A stretch of 64,000 nucleotides of DNA, from assembly GCF_001425905.1 (NCBI RefSeq), contig NZ_LMDY01000016.1, positions 211,625 through 275,624 on the forward strand, read 5' to 3'. The notes beneath the pieces are model-generated. The model had not been told where the DNA came from. It saw only the letters and a list, made by a program, of their open reading frames with translations, and searched no databases. Shown here piece by piece: positions 1 to 7,028 of this stretch. This DNA comes from Methylibium sp. Root1272 (GTDB lineage Bacteria; Pseudomonadota; Gammaproteobacteria; Burkholderiales; Burkholderiaceae_C). Made by a program: the position numbers and the translations under genes. The stretch's first letter is position 1. Each line of letters begins with the position of its first letter.

Positions 1-34
1 GCAGGCCCGGCTCGGCCCGTGCCGCTAAAAAATA

Positions 35-62
35 CCCCGCCCGATGCAGGCATCGGGCGGGG
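35..62 (-). terminator. Rho-independent terminator, minus strand
   Basis: A perfect 12-bp inverted repeat (CCCCGCCCGATG, positions 35-46, against 51-62) encloses a 4-nt loop. On the minus strand it is followed directly by TATTTTTTAG, the T-run of an intrinsic terminator. It therefore ends transcripts coming from the right, and the only minus-strand candidate there is the small gene at 130-387. Confidence 0.85.
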
Positions 63-129
63 TGCAGGGGCCAGCCCATCAGGCGCGGCAACGCCAGGCT
101 CGCCCAGAGGGACACGGGGGAAAACGGAG

Positions 130-387
130 TCAGCGACGGGGCCGGAGAACGGCCCGTGGGGTGCGGCAGCGAAGCGCTGCCAGCGACGCCGGTCCGGCGC
201 TCGCCAGGGCCGCGAGGCGACCGAAGGCCGCCGATGCGGCAGGGCCCGGCGCGGCGTTCCGAACCGCGAAAGTACCGCGCGCTCGTGCACACTGCGTCGG
301 CATATCAGCGGACGGCATCGCGCGCATCACGGGCCGGCCGCTCGGCACGCCGCTCGCTGGGCGTAGGGCCTCCATCCGGGCCTGCAT
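130..387 (-). CDS. Small hypothetical protein (85 aa)
   Basis: I do not recognise this protein. It starts with ATG at 387, preceded by a strong AAGGAGAG Shine-Dalgarno (positions 394-401) at good spacing. It ends 68 bp before a textbook intrinsic terminator on the same strand, so it looks like a complete monocistronic unit. The product has 85 residues rich in Ala, Arg and Pro, with four Met in the first 30 and two Cys (about residues 33 and 75). It has no clear membrane segment or domain. It is divergent to the histidine kinase gene, with only 30 bp between the two starts, so the promoters must overlap the coding starts. The biased composition could also mean a leader or an RNA gene with a fortuitous frame. 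Confidence 0.5.
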   Translation of the reverse strand: MQARMEALRPASGVPSGRPVMRAMPSADMPTQCARARGTFAVRNAAPGPAASAAFGRLAALASAGPASLAALRCRTPRAVLRPRR

Positions 388-417
388 CGTCGCTCTCTCC
401 TTGCTGCTTCGTTGGTG

Positions 418-1983
418 ATGACTCGTCCTGATTCTGTGGTGCTTCCTCCCGCCGGTACGCCGGGAGTTCTTCCCGACGTACCGGCCGCGCCGGCGCCGCT
501 GGAGCTGCCGCGCCTGGTGATGCGCGGCGCGCTGGTGGTGGTGCTGGGGGCGCTGCTGCTCGCGCTGCTGGTGGGGCTGTGGCGGGCCCGCGAGGACATG
601 CGCGACGAGCTCTCGGGCGCGCTGGCCCAGGCCGAGATGAGCGCCCTGCTGATCGCCGCCAGCACGATCGACGACGACGAACTGGTGGCCGCCGTGCGCG
701 CGCTGCGCGACGCCGGCGGTTCGCGCCACCTCGACGTGCGGCTGCTCGACGGCGCCGGCCAGGTGCGGCTGGAGCCCAAGCCCGAGCCGCCGGCTTCGGC
801 CGTGCTGGGCCTGCTGGTGCAGCTGAACCGCGTGCTGTTCGCGCCGCCGCGGCCGCAGACCGTGGCGGCGGCGCTGCCGCGGCCGGACGGGCCGGCCTGG
901 CAGGTGCAGTGGATCGCCTCGCACGACAGCGAACAGCGCGAGTCGCTGGTGCAGCTGGTGGAGATGATGAGCCTGCTGGCCGGCTGCGGCCTGCTGATGC
1001 TGGGGGTGATGCACTGGCGCGTGCGGCGTTCGTTCCGCGCGCTCGCGCCGCTGCTGTCGGCCATCGAACAGGTGGAGCGGCAGGACCTGAGCGAAGTGCG
1101 CGCGCTGCCGGCCATGCCGATCCGCGAGCTGGACGTGATAGCCCACGCGCTGCGCCACCTGGCCGGTGCGCTGGAGGAGGCCGAGGCCCGCCGCCGCCTG
1201 CTGGGCGCGCAGGTGCTGACGCTGCAGGAAGACGAGCGCAACCACCTGGCCCGCGAGCTGCACGACGAACTGGGCCAGCACCTGACCGCGCTGCGCGTGG
1301 ACGCGAGCTGGCTGCAACGCCGGCTGAGCGGCGAACCCGAACTCGCGGCGGTGGTGGCCGGCATGAGCGAGCACTGCTCGCGCATCCAGAGCGAGGTGCG
1401 GGCGCTGCTGACGCGACTGCGACCGCTGGGCACCGCGGAGAACGCGCAAGCCGACGGCGGCGAGAGCGTGGAACGCCTGCGCGTGCTGCTGGAGACGCTG
1501 GTGCAGGCCTGGGTGCAGTCGCCGGGCCGCAGCACGCGCTACACGCTGGCCTTCGACAGCGTGGGGCTCGACGACGGCGACCGCCTGCCGCGCGAACTGG
1601 TGCTCACCGTGTACCGCATCAGCCAGGAGGCGCTGACCAACGTGGCCCGGCACGCCCGGGCGAGCGAGGCGCGGCTGAGCGTGCGCATCGAACGCGCGCC
1701 CGGCGCCGCCACGGCCCTGCTGGACTGGGCGGTGGAAGACGACGGCTGCGGGCTCGACGACGCCGGCGCCTGGCAGCGCGGCAACGGCCTGGCCGGCGTG
1801 AAGGACCGCGTGTGGTCGGCCGGCGGCGACCTGGAATGGCAGCCCGCGTCCGTGGCGGCGGCGGGCGCCGGCGGCCCCGGCTTGAAGCTGCATGCACGGC
1901 TGCCCTTTGCCGTGATCGACGGCAGCAACGTCAACAACATCAGCACCCAGACAAGCGCTGAACAGCAGGAGAGAACGTCGTGA
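418..1983 (+). CDS. NarL-family sensor histidine kinase
   Basis: Membrane sensor kinase of 521 aa that should phosphorylate the adjacent NarL-type regulator. A hydrophobic segment at about residues 38-60 and a second near 185-205 enclose a short periplasmic loop without a recognised sensor fold, followed by a linker. The HisKA_3 dimerisation box has ARELHDELGQ with the phospho-accepting His282. The ATP-binding domain shows the N box (QEALTNVARHA) and G box (DDGCGLDD, GLAGVKDR). The start is uncertain: TTG 412, GTG 415 and ATG 418 are all in frame without a good Shine-Dalgarno, and a later GTG/ATG just before the first membrane segment (about 517-520) is possible. The 3' end overlaps the regulator start by 4 bp, so the two are translationally coupled. 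The signal is unknown. Similar pairs regulate PQQ-alcohol oxidation in pseudomonads, but that link is only inference from proximity to pqq. Confidence 0.9.
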   Translation: MTRPDSVVLPPAGTPGVLPDVPAAPAPLELPRLVMRGALVVVLGALLLALLVGLWRAREDMRDELSGALAQAEMSALLIAASTIDDDELVAAVRALRDAGGSRHLDVRLLDGAGQVRLEPKPEPPASAVLGLLVQLNRVLFAPPRPQTVAAALPRPDGPAWQVQWIASHDSEQRESLVQLVEMMSLLAGCGLLMLGVMHWRVRRSFRALAPLLSAIEQVERQDLSEVRALPAMPIRELDVIAHALRHLAGALEEAEARRRLLGAQVLTLQEDERNHLARELHDELGQHLTALRVDASWLQRRLSGEPELAAVVAGMSEHCSRIQSEVRALLTRLRPLGTAENAQADGGESVERLRVLLETLVQAWVQSPGRSTRYTLAFDSVGLDDGDRLPRELVLTVYRISQEALTNVARHARASEARLSVRIERAPGAATALLDWAVEDDGCGLDDAGAWQRGNGLAGVKDRVWSAGGDLEWQPASVAAAGAGGPGLKLHARLPFAVIDGSNVNNISTQTSAEQQERTS

Positions 1984-2642
1984 CCGTGAGCCAAATGCCC
2001 GGGCCCTTGCGTGTGGCGCTGGCCGACGACCATGCGGTCGTGCGCGCCGGCTACCGCCGCCTGCTGGAACTGGAGGCCGATATCGCCGTGGTGGCGGAGT
2101 ACGGCGACGCCGAGTCGGCCTACAGCGCGCTGGCCGGCAACGGCGGCGACGACATCGACCTGCTGGTGCTGGACCTCTCCATGCCCGGCCGCAGCGGGCT
2201 GGAGCTGCTGCGCCGCCTGGCGCAGCGGCGGCCCGAGTTGTCCGTGCTGGTGTTCACCATGCACGACAGCGCGGCCATGCTCGACCAGTGCCTGCGCGCC
2301 GGCGCGGCGGGCTTCGTGACCAAGAGCAGCGCCCCCGAGGTGCTGGTGACGGCGGTGCGCCAGGCGGCGCGCGGCGAGATCGCACTGTCACCCGACGTGG
2401 CCGCGCTCGCGGCGCGCGCCGAGGGCGGCCCGCCGCACACCCGGCTGTCGAGCCGCGAGTTCGACATCCTGCAGCAACTGCTGGCCGGCCGCGGCGTGGA
2501 AGAGATTGCGCAGACCCTGCGCCTCAGCACCAAGACCGTGGCCAACTACCAGACGCGCATTCGGCAGGCGCTGGGGGTGGGGAGTGCGGTGGAGTTGCTG
2601 AATTACGCGCGGGAGCATGGGTTGGGGGGGCCGGGGGTGTAG
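1980..2642 (+). CDS. NarL/FixJ-type response regulator
   Basis: DNA-binding response regulator of 220 aa and partner of the upstream kinase. It starts at GTG 1980 inside the kinase stop (GTGA overlap). The receiver domain (about residues 10-125) carries the acidic pair ADDH, the phospho-acceptor Asp65 in VLDLSMPG, Thr93 and Lys115. The C-terminal LuxR-type helix-turn-helix (about residues 152-215) shows LSSREFDILQQLLAGRGVEEIA, a typical recognition region with STKTVANYQ where most relatives have STKTVSVHR. Codon use is typical of the chromosome and contrasts with the low-GC island that begins a few hundred bases downstream. Confidence 0.92.
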   Translation: MTVSQMPGPLRVALADDHAVVRAGYRRLLELEADIAVVAEYGDAESAYSALAGNGGDDIDLLVLDLSMPGRSGLELLRRLAQRRPELSVLVFTMHDSAAMLDQCLRAGAAGFVTKSSAPEVLVTAVRQAARGEIALSPDVAALAARAEGGPPHTRLSSREFDILQQLLAGRGVEEIAQTLRLSTKTVANYQTRIRQALGVGSAVELLNYAREHGLGGPGV

Positions 2643-2644
2643 GG

Positions 2645-2662
2645 CCGCGGCGCGCCTTTTTT
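2645..2662 (+). terminator. Possible terminator after the regulator gene
   Basis: Just after the stop codon a GC-only stretch containing the palindrome GGCGCGCC runs into TTTTTT (2657-2662). The stem has almost no loop, so this is a weak intrinsic terminator candidate. Confidence 0.35.
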
Positions 2663-3018
2663 GGCGAGGCCTGTGCAAGGCCGTCATCGACATCGAAGTG
2701 GGAGAAGGGCCTTGTCGGGTTCGCCTATCAACTGGCCCAGCGCCGGGTTTCATTAGGCCGTCTCACGCACCTCCGCTCCACAACAAATTGGGCGTCCTTT
2801 TCCCATGGCGAGTGGTGGAGGGATTGCGTTAGATCCGCGCAGATAACGTCCATGGCATCTAAATCTAGTTACGCGTCAACTCACCCTCAGCCGGCACTCC
2901 TCAGCAGGAATCAAAGCCTGCCGGCGGCCTACACTCACCATCAGCGTCACGTGATTGCAGCCGGTTCCGCCCACCTCTTTCGACACTCAAGTACCCACCA
3001 CTGCTCTAGCAATACCTC
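2663..3018. other. Gene-free segment at the left edge of the low-GC island
   Basis: No convincing gene lies in this 356-bp stretch. Composition drops from strongly GC-rich to mixed at about 2760. An imperfect palindrome has one arm CCTCCGCTCCAC (about 2769-2780) and the other GTGGTGGAGG near 2813-2822. It ends directly in GCGTTAGATCC, which contains GTTAGAT (2828-2834), a match to the integron core site GTTRRRY. This could be the last attC or the attI-proximal boundary of the cassette array. A second inverted GCCGGC pair lies near 2890-2925. Confidence 0.4.
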
Positions 3019-3387
3019 ATGAACGTGACCACAGTGATAACGGTACATGGCACAAGGAAGTCAGAGCGCGCTGGCGGTCTGGATGACGGCGAGGTTAGTC
3101 AGTTCACCATTGGGCCTGGCCAATACGACGCCAATGTAACCAGTCCCAGCGATCTCATCGCTCAGATTGATCGCAGCGCCTACTTGCGCGGAGAGTGGAT
3201 AGCATCCCTCCGAATCGACCACGTGGACGTTGTCGAACACATCATCGCGGAGTCCCTGAAGGAATTGCACGGTGACGTGGATGCGGTCATACAAGCCCTT
3301 TCGGAAATGGGCATGTTCTCCAACGCGGACGCCACTGATCTTCGACCGATCGTGATGATGGTCGAGAACGCACGACGCGCGGAGTAG
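3019..3387 (+). CDS. Hypothetical protein (122 aa), island gene
   Basis: Unrecognised 122-residue protein of mixed composition without Cys, signal peptide or membrane segment. The first half has short beta-like stretches (VTTVITVHGT, VSQFTIGPG) and the second half is mostly helical. It lies 2 bp before the next gene (stop 3387, ATG 3390), so the two form a pair. A/T-ending codons (AAG/AAC, GTA, ATA, TCA) are much more frequent than in the two-component genes upstream, which supports foreign origin. The start ATG 3019 has no strong Shine-Dalgarno. Confidence 0.65.
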   Translation: MNVTTVITVHGTRKSERAGGLDDGEVSQFTIGPGQYDANVTSPSDLIAQIDRSAYLRGEWIASLRIDHVDVVEHIIAESLKELHGDVDAVIQALSEMGMFSNADATDLRPIVMMVENARRAE

Positions 3388-3389
3388 CC

Positions 3390-3968
3390 ATGGAGAACAA
3401 CAGCGGCAAGCAGCTGTACACGAGCTACGAGGAGACAGAACGGGCAGCGAAGGCTATGCGAACTCGACACAATGAGAACTTCCAACCAGTCAAGGTCGAT
3501 GGAGGGTGGGTAGTTGGAGGCACTCATGTAAAGAGTAAAACGCCCTACAAGCGAGTGAAGGCGCTTGCCGACGTGCGAGCGCTCTTCGACGACATTGCTG
3601 AGTCCGTGTGCGAAGCCGATGTGGTCGCGTACTCGAATCAGATCGATGCGGAGTCGGCTGCGTCGAAGGTCAGCGAAGTCAATGGCGACGGTGAAAATTG
3701 GCAGCTGGTGTCGCTCGAAGTCATGTCTGGCCGACAGCTGCAAATGAACAACGACACGTCGTATCTCGTTCTCACTGTCGAAAGCGACAAGCAAACGCTG
3801 CGAATCCAGATGGGAGGAGCCTTTTCAAGGCACATCCCCTTGATCTCAGCTCAGGCTGAGTCTCTGCGCGGACGCAGTATCGTCTGGCATACATGGAACC
3901 CCGCACGCCAGCCTTCGAAGTGGGAGCGCAGCAAGTGGTTCTACATGATCGAGCCGGTTGATGCCTAA
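3390..3968 (+). CDS. Hypothetical protein (192 aa), island gene
   Basis: Unrecognised soluble protein of 192 aa whose gene is coupled to the preceding one with a 2-bp gap. The N-terminal 55 residues look like a small beta-alpha-beta module (about 35 residues after YTSYEETERAAKAMRTRHN, with GGWVVGGTHV). The rest is a beta-rich region with LVSLEVMSG, SYLVLTVES and a C-terminal IVWHTWNP. No catalytic motif is evident. The stop codon sits inside GCCTAAT (3963-3969), an R''-like box, 11 bp before GTTGGAA. That is the arrangement of a cassette gene running into a shortened attC. Confidence 0.65.
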   Translation: MENNSGKQLYTSYEETERAAKAMRTRHNENFQPVKVDGGWVVGGTHVKSKTPYKRVKALADVRALFDDIAESVCEADVVAYSNQIDAESAASKVSEVNGDGENWQLVSLEVMSGRQLQMNNDTSYLVLTVESDKQTLRIQMGGAFSRHIPLISAQAESLRGRSIVWHTWNPARQPSKWERSKWFYMIEPVDA

Positions 3969-3986
3969 TTAAGTCAGACGTTGGAA
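3963..3986 (+). repeat. Collapsed attC-like junction
   Basis: GCCTAAT overlaps the stop codon of the upstream gene and is followed after 10 bases by GTTGGAA, preceded by CAGAC as in many attC L' boxes. The usual central hairpin is missing, so this could be an attC that lost its middle, or chance. The GTTGGAA box deviates from GTTRRRY at the last base. Confidence 0.35.
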
Positions 3987-4057
3987 GGTCCACTGCCTCT
4001 CACGTACGCGCCAAGTAGGTGGCTGAGTATCATCAGTCCGTCGCTAGGAGCCTCACC

Positions 4058-4288
4058 ATGCCGGATGTCGTCGCTGACCTCGCTGAACAAGCCCGCAGCC
4101 TTCCTGCCGAGGAACGCTCGCGCCTCGTTGACCTTCTCATCGAGTCGCTTCACGACTCGCCTATGGCCGAGGTCGAGGCTGCGTGGGCCAAGGAGATCGA
4201 GCGCTGTGTGGCCGCCTACGAGCGCGGAGAGGTGCAGACCTACGCCGCCGAAGATGTCTTTGCGGAAGCGCGGCGTATCGCCCCGTGA
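4058..4288 (+). CDS. Addiction-module antitoxin (PF09720-like)
   Basis: Small acidic protein of 76 aa matching the putative addiction-module component family that pairs with ParE/RelE-type toxins. It has the typical N-terminal helical region (VVADLAEQARSLPAEERSRL, then LIESL) and the middle AEVEAAWAKEIERCVAAYERGE, with a C-terminal region that in the family wraps around the toxin. ATG 4058 is chosen over the longer frame from 4019 because AGGAG lies 7 bp upstream and family members start here. The stop overlaps the toxin start by 4 bp (GTGA). The partner toxin is truncated, so the antitoxin is now an orphan unless another copy exists. Confidence 0.85.
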   Translation: MPDVVADLAEQARSLPAEERSRLVDLLIESLHDSPMAEVEAAWAKEIERCVAAYERGEVQTYAAEDVFAEARRIAP

Positions 4289-4377
4289 AACTCGCTCGCT
4301 TCACGAGTGAAGCCCGGTCGGAATTGCTGGCGCAGACGGTCTACTACGAGACCATCCGCAAGGGGTTTGGCGTTAGA
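4285..4377 (+). pseudogene. Truncated ParE/RelE-like toxin
   Basis: From GTG 4285 the frame reads VKLARFTSEARSELLAQ, then VYYETIRKGFGVR, the N-terminal 31 residues of a ParE/RelE-superfamily toxin that is normally about 95-100 aa. Similarity stops at the sequence GTTAGAC (4372-4378). After this the frame continues to 4548 with unrelated residues that are out of phase with the next real gene. The catalytic and core strands are missing, so the toxin should be inactive. The break falls on an integron-type core site, which suggests cassette recombination at a secondary site, or deletion, inside the toxin. Confidence 0.75.
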
Positions 4378-4378
4378 C
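4372..4378 (+). other. Integron core site GTTAGAC
   Basis: Exact match to the attC R' consensus GTTRRRY, preceded by GGC. It marks the point where toxin homology ends and the next cassette, carrying the gene at 4407, appears to begin (TTAGACCCACTG). No hairpin arm precedes it because the upstream sequence is still toxin coding. Confidence 0.5.
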
Positions 4379-4406
4379 CCACTGCGCGGCTAAGGAAGGT
4401 CTCATC

Positions 4407-4976
4407 ATGGGCATCCAACACAACGAGCGCGATCCACATTGGAACTACTTCCTCGCTCTCGAGGAAGATGTTGGTCGCCTATCTCGATGGATCGAATTCA
4501 GCGCGGTCAATGAATCCACTTACTCGATTGAACTCGCGCGTCTGCTGATGGCCGCCGCCGCCGAGGCTGATGTGGTTTCCAAGAGAATTTGCCGCCGACT
4601 TGATCCTGACAGCGGAGCAAAGAGCATCAATGCCTATCAGCGTGTCATTCTTTCGGCCTATCCACGATTGCCGGAAGTAAAAGTTCCAATGCCGAGGTTC
4701 GGCATGTTGTTCACACCATGGAAAGAGTGGGAAAAGCCAGAATCTCCGCCTTTTTGGTGGACGGCGAATAACAAGGTCAAGCACCATCGACAGGAACACT
4801 TCGCGGACGCAAACCTGAAGAATGTCCTCAACGCCACCGCCGGCTTGTTACTTCTTCTGGCCATCAGCTACGACCACGTTGTTAAGGTCATCAAGCCTGC
4901 ACCAATGCTTTTTCTGCCTAAAGAGTACGCCTCAGTCAGTGGCAATGAGCTTCACATTGTTTGGAGCGGCGATTGA
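4407..4976 (+). CDS. Hypothetical protein (189 aa), cassette gene
   Basis: Unrecognised protein of 189 aa starting 29 bp after the GTTAGAC core site; GGAAGG lies about 10 bp upstream of ATG 4407. It appears mostly helical (ELARLLMAAAAEADVVSKRIC), followed by an aromatic- and Pro-rich stretch (FTPWKEWEKPESPPFWW) and NKVKHHRQEHF, a cluster of Lys, His and Arg that could be functional. A C-terminal hydrophobic helix AGLLLLLAISYDHVV follows. The helical layout with a conserved-looking K-H-H-R stretch vaguely recalls HEPN-type proteins, but the RxxxxH motif is not clearly present. I make no functional call. Confidence 0.65.
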   Translation: MGIQHNERDPHWNYFLALEEDVGRLSRWIEFSAVNESTYSIELARLLMAAAAEADVVSKRICRRLDPDSGAKSINAYQRVILSAYPRLPEVKVPMPRFGMLFTPWKEWEKPESPPFWWTANNKVKHHRQEHFADANLKNVLNATAGLLLLLAISYDHVVKVIKPAPMLFLPKEYASVSGNELHIVWSGD

Positions 4977-5094
4977 GACCTGATCTCTTCGAGAAAGGGC
5001 CTTCACCGATTGGCGGCACTCCATGTTGCAGTATTGTTCGATCCACGTGGCCGGCCGCTTCTTGATCGCTCAGACCAAACGCTGAACGTTATGA
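4977..5094 (+). repeat. Putative long attC
   Basis: Between two cassette genes lies about 118 bp with imperfectly complementary arms: CTGATCTCTTCGAGAAAGGGCC near 4980-5001 pairs partly with GGCCGGCCGCTTCTTGATCGC around 5049-5070. It ends in GCTGAACGTTATGA, where GTTATGA (5088-5094) resembles the R' core. The next gene starts at the ATG within that core, a position common in cassettes. The match to the consensus is loose. Confidence 0.4.
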
Positions 5095-5621
5095 AAATCC
5101 GAGCCATCAGTAATTCGGATGAAGTTGACGAGCTAGTGACTGCCATCACTATATCGGCAGAGCGGGCGCTCGCCGATATCGACAAAAGTGTTTCAGTGAA
5201 CCGCGGGCTTCAGGCACTTTGGTCCATGAAGTTCACGCCCGTCGGCTGTGACCCTCTAAATGCAGAGTTGCCTCTCAATCTCATCGAACAAATCAACCAG
5301 ACGTTCACCTATTTGGCATCAGCGAAGGCCGTGAGGCAGCTTCTTGAGCTACATCCAACGCTGGCGCCGTTTACGGTGAATCTCGGCACATCGCCCGGGT
5401 CTGATATTGAGAGTTCTTGCGGTTTGTTGGCTGCCGAGGTTTTCGCTGCAGTGAATACATCGAACAACCGAAAGCTCGCTCGAGATCGGGCGAAGGTCAG
5501 CCAAACCAGCGCTCAGTTCAAGTACGTCTTTTTTATGTGCCCAGGCGTTGGGTCGGGCCGCCAGACCGAGTCAGAGCGGGAAGTGGGAGTCGAAGTCTGG
5601 TCAGTAGGCGGCGAGCTATGA
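5091..5621 (+). CDS. Hypothetical protein (176 aa), cassette gene
   Basis: Unrecognised protein of 176 aa. ATG 5091 lies two bases into the presumed cassette (G^TTATGA), so the longer frame from 5010 is rejected because it would run through the attC. The product is soluble. The C-terminal half, SDIESSCGLLAAEVFAAV followed by NNRKLARDRAKV and a beta strand FKYVFFMCP, has acidic and Lys residues spaced loosely like a nuclease-type D...E...K core. This is too weak to call. The gene ends just before an attC-like element. Confidence 0.65.
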   Translation: MKIRAISNSDEVDELVTAITISAERALADIDKSVSVNRGLQALWSMKFTPVGCDPLNAELPLNLIEQINQTFTYLASAKAVRQLLELHPTLAPFTVNLGTSPGSDIESSCGLLAAEVFAAVNTSNNRKLARDRAKVSQTSAQFKYVFFMCPGVGSGRQTESEREVGVEVWSVGGEL

Positions 5622-5622
5622 C

Positions 5623-5680
5623 GCCTGACCCTTCATTCCTGCGGTCCGTCTTCTGCGGCGGCTGCTGTCAAACGTAGAGC
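5623..5680 (+). repeat. attC-like site (58 bp)
   Basis: GCCTGACCCTTCATTCCTGC opens the site directly after the stop codon and GTCAAACGTAGAGC closes it. The core GTAGAGC (5674-5680) lacks one T of GTTAGAGC. The TAGAGC of this core is matched by the complementary GCTCTAAC at the end of the next cassette (6413-6420), which supports a cassette boundary here. Confidence 0.6.
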
Positions 5681-5696
5681 GCTGCAAATACAAGCT

Positions 5697-6419
5697 ATGA
5701 AGATCGTCGCGTTGAACCTAAACCATAAAGCCAGTCTGCGCGCGATCAAGCCGCGTTTGGTCGAGGGCATTGAAAAGTTTCACCCAGACGTACTCACTCT
5801 CAATGAGTACGTTCACGGCGACACTAGAGCCGCGCTTCTGGATGCAATGGCGCATATCGGGCTAATCCATGTGCTTTTCTCGGAGCGTTTGAACGAAAAT
5901 AATCAAGTTCTCATTGCCAGTCGGACCCCTTTGACTATTGGTGATCTTCTTGGTCCTGACACTGCCGACAAAGGTGGAGAGTCGAACTTTCTTCACGTCA
6001 TGCTGCCGCACGTTGGCATGGAAATAGTGGGCGTACGTGCGCCCGCATATAAAACAAGCGGCGAACTTCGGATTTACTGGCAGGGACTCATCGAAATCGT
6101 TCGCTCATCGAAGCAACGAAGAATCTTGTTCGTTGGCGATCTGAACGCCGATCCTGATAGAGGGCGAAGCGTTGGCGCCTTAGCTTTGACAGGTTTGCGC
6201 TCAGACGGTTGGACCGTTCCATCCCCGTCCGGCCCCTGGAGTCACGTTTCAGGTAGCCGAATAGACCATGCCATCGCTGCTCCGAGCCTTTCAGTGGAGA
6301 GTGCTGAATACGTGACCGAGATCGGCAGCGTTTCTATTGCTTCGAAAAATAAGGAATCGGCAATATCTGACCATGCAGCCCTTGTGGTTCAAGTGCGCAC
6401 CTCGGTCAATGCGCTCTAA
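5697..6419 (+). CDS. Endonuclease/exonuclease/phosphatase-fold protein
   Basis: Metal-dependent phosphoesterase of the EEP superfamily (DNase I/exonuclease III fold), 240 aa. Family motifs appear in order: N-terminal strand MKIVALNLNH, the metal-binding Glu in TLNEYVHG, the GDLNADP motif near residues 150-156, SRIDHAIAAP near residue 191, and the C-terminal SDHAALVVQV with the catalytic His. All expected catalytic residues are present, so it should be active on a nucleic acid or other phosphodiester or phosphomonoester. It is cytoplasmic, with no signal peptide. It is the sole gene of a cassette bounded by 5675 and 6420. Its stop TAA is part of the downstream attC. Confidence 0.85.
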   Translation: MKIVALNLNHKASLRAIKPRLVEGIEKFHPDVLTLNEYVHGDTRAALLDAMAHIGLIHVLFSERLNENNQVLIASRTPLTIGDLLGPDTADKGGESNFLHVMLPHVGMEIVGVRAPAYKTSGELRIYWQGLIEIVRSSKQRRILFVGDLNADPDRGRSVGALALTGLRSDGWTVPSPSGPWSHVSGSRIDHAIAAPSLSVESAEYVTEIGSVSIASKNKESAISDHAALVVQVRTSVNAL

Positions 6420-6488
6420 CCAATTGTTCCAGTGGCCACCTCCGGTGCCCGCTGAACTCAAACTACAAGAGCTTCCTCGTCGTTGGGC
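6413..6488 (+). repeat. attC site (best in the array)
   Basis: R''-type GCTCTAAC overlaps the upstream stop codon and is followed by CAATTGTTCCAGTGG, which resembles the common attC L'' box AATTCGTTCAAGCGG. The complementary CCGCTGAACTCAAAC is present at about 6450-6464. The canonical core does not follow directly. After a 17-base insertion the sequence GTTGGGC (6482-6488) matches GTTRRRY and begins the next cassette. The extra bases could be a fused remnant of another attC. Confidence 0.7.
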
Positions 6489-6500
6489 GTTGCCGTAAAA

Positions 6501-7028
6501 ATGAGATTCACCCTCGTTCTGAAAGCACGCATCCCGGTTGGCGGCGGAGCCGCGGAGCAGATCCGCTCCAATACAGAGCTTCAGTCCCAACTTGCCGCCT
6601 TGCATACGGTCACGGGGAAGCGTTACTCGCAGAGCAACAACCTGATTATTGGCGACACAAAGTTCACTTCCATCCTGCCGCTGGCTTGGGTATGTTCGGT
6701 GGAGATCATCTTGGTGCGCGCTACACCTCATACGAATATCAGCGGACTCGCAGACATCGACAACACACTAAAGACCCTGTTTGACGCGCTTTGCGCGCCA
6801 GCCGGAGGCAGTTCACCAAAGGGCATTGGGTTTCAGCAAACTCGTTATGTCGTCGCGCTTGAAGACAAGCAGTTTTCAAGCGTCACCGCGTCGTCCGACC
6901 ATCACTGGGGTGCCAAGAGCGACGACGATCTGACGATCATCCGTGTTGTGACTCAGGAGACACCGATTGACGACCTGGTTTCGCTCGGCGGACAGAGCTT
7001 CTCGACGATCCGGAAGAATGTCTTCTGA
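6501..7028 (+). CDS. Cassette protein with RusA-like motif
   Basis: Protein of 175 aa starting at ATG 6501, 18 bp into the cassette. The longer frame from TTG 6483 would read the attC core. The N-terminal strand MRFTLVLKARIPVGGG, the acidic motif DIDNTLKTLFDAL and the later ALEDKQFSSV mirror RusA Holliday-junction resolvases (catalytic Asp-x-Asp-Asn...Lys...Asp-Ala-Leu, then a third Asp). The protein is longer than E. coli RusA (120 aa) and has an extra segment. If real, it would be a structure-specific endonuclease carried by a cassette. Annotation as hypothetical is the safe alternative. Confidence 0.55.
   Translation: MRFTLVLKARIPVGGGAAEQIRSNTELQSQLAALHTVTGKRYSQSNNLIIGDTKFTSILPLAWVCSVEIILVRATPHTNISGLADIDNTLKTLFDALCAPAGGSSPKGIGFQQTRYVVALEDKQFSSVTASSDHHWGAKSDDDLTIIRVVTQETPIDDLVSLGGQSFSTIRKNVF

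Noticed and set aside
2288-3022. 244-aa frame overlapping the response regulator
   Set aside because: Its first part is the regulator in another frame and the second part is non-coding spacer without RBS or domain.
4183-4548. 121-aa frame spanning antitoxin and toxin start
   Set aside because: Only the part from 4285 has toxin similarity. The rest is antitoxin in a wrong frame and sequence after the truncation.
5010-5090. Longer N-terminus of the 5091 gene
   Set aside because: These codons run through the attC-like element, and ATG 5091 at the core site is the usual cassette position.
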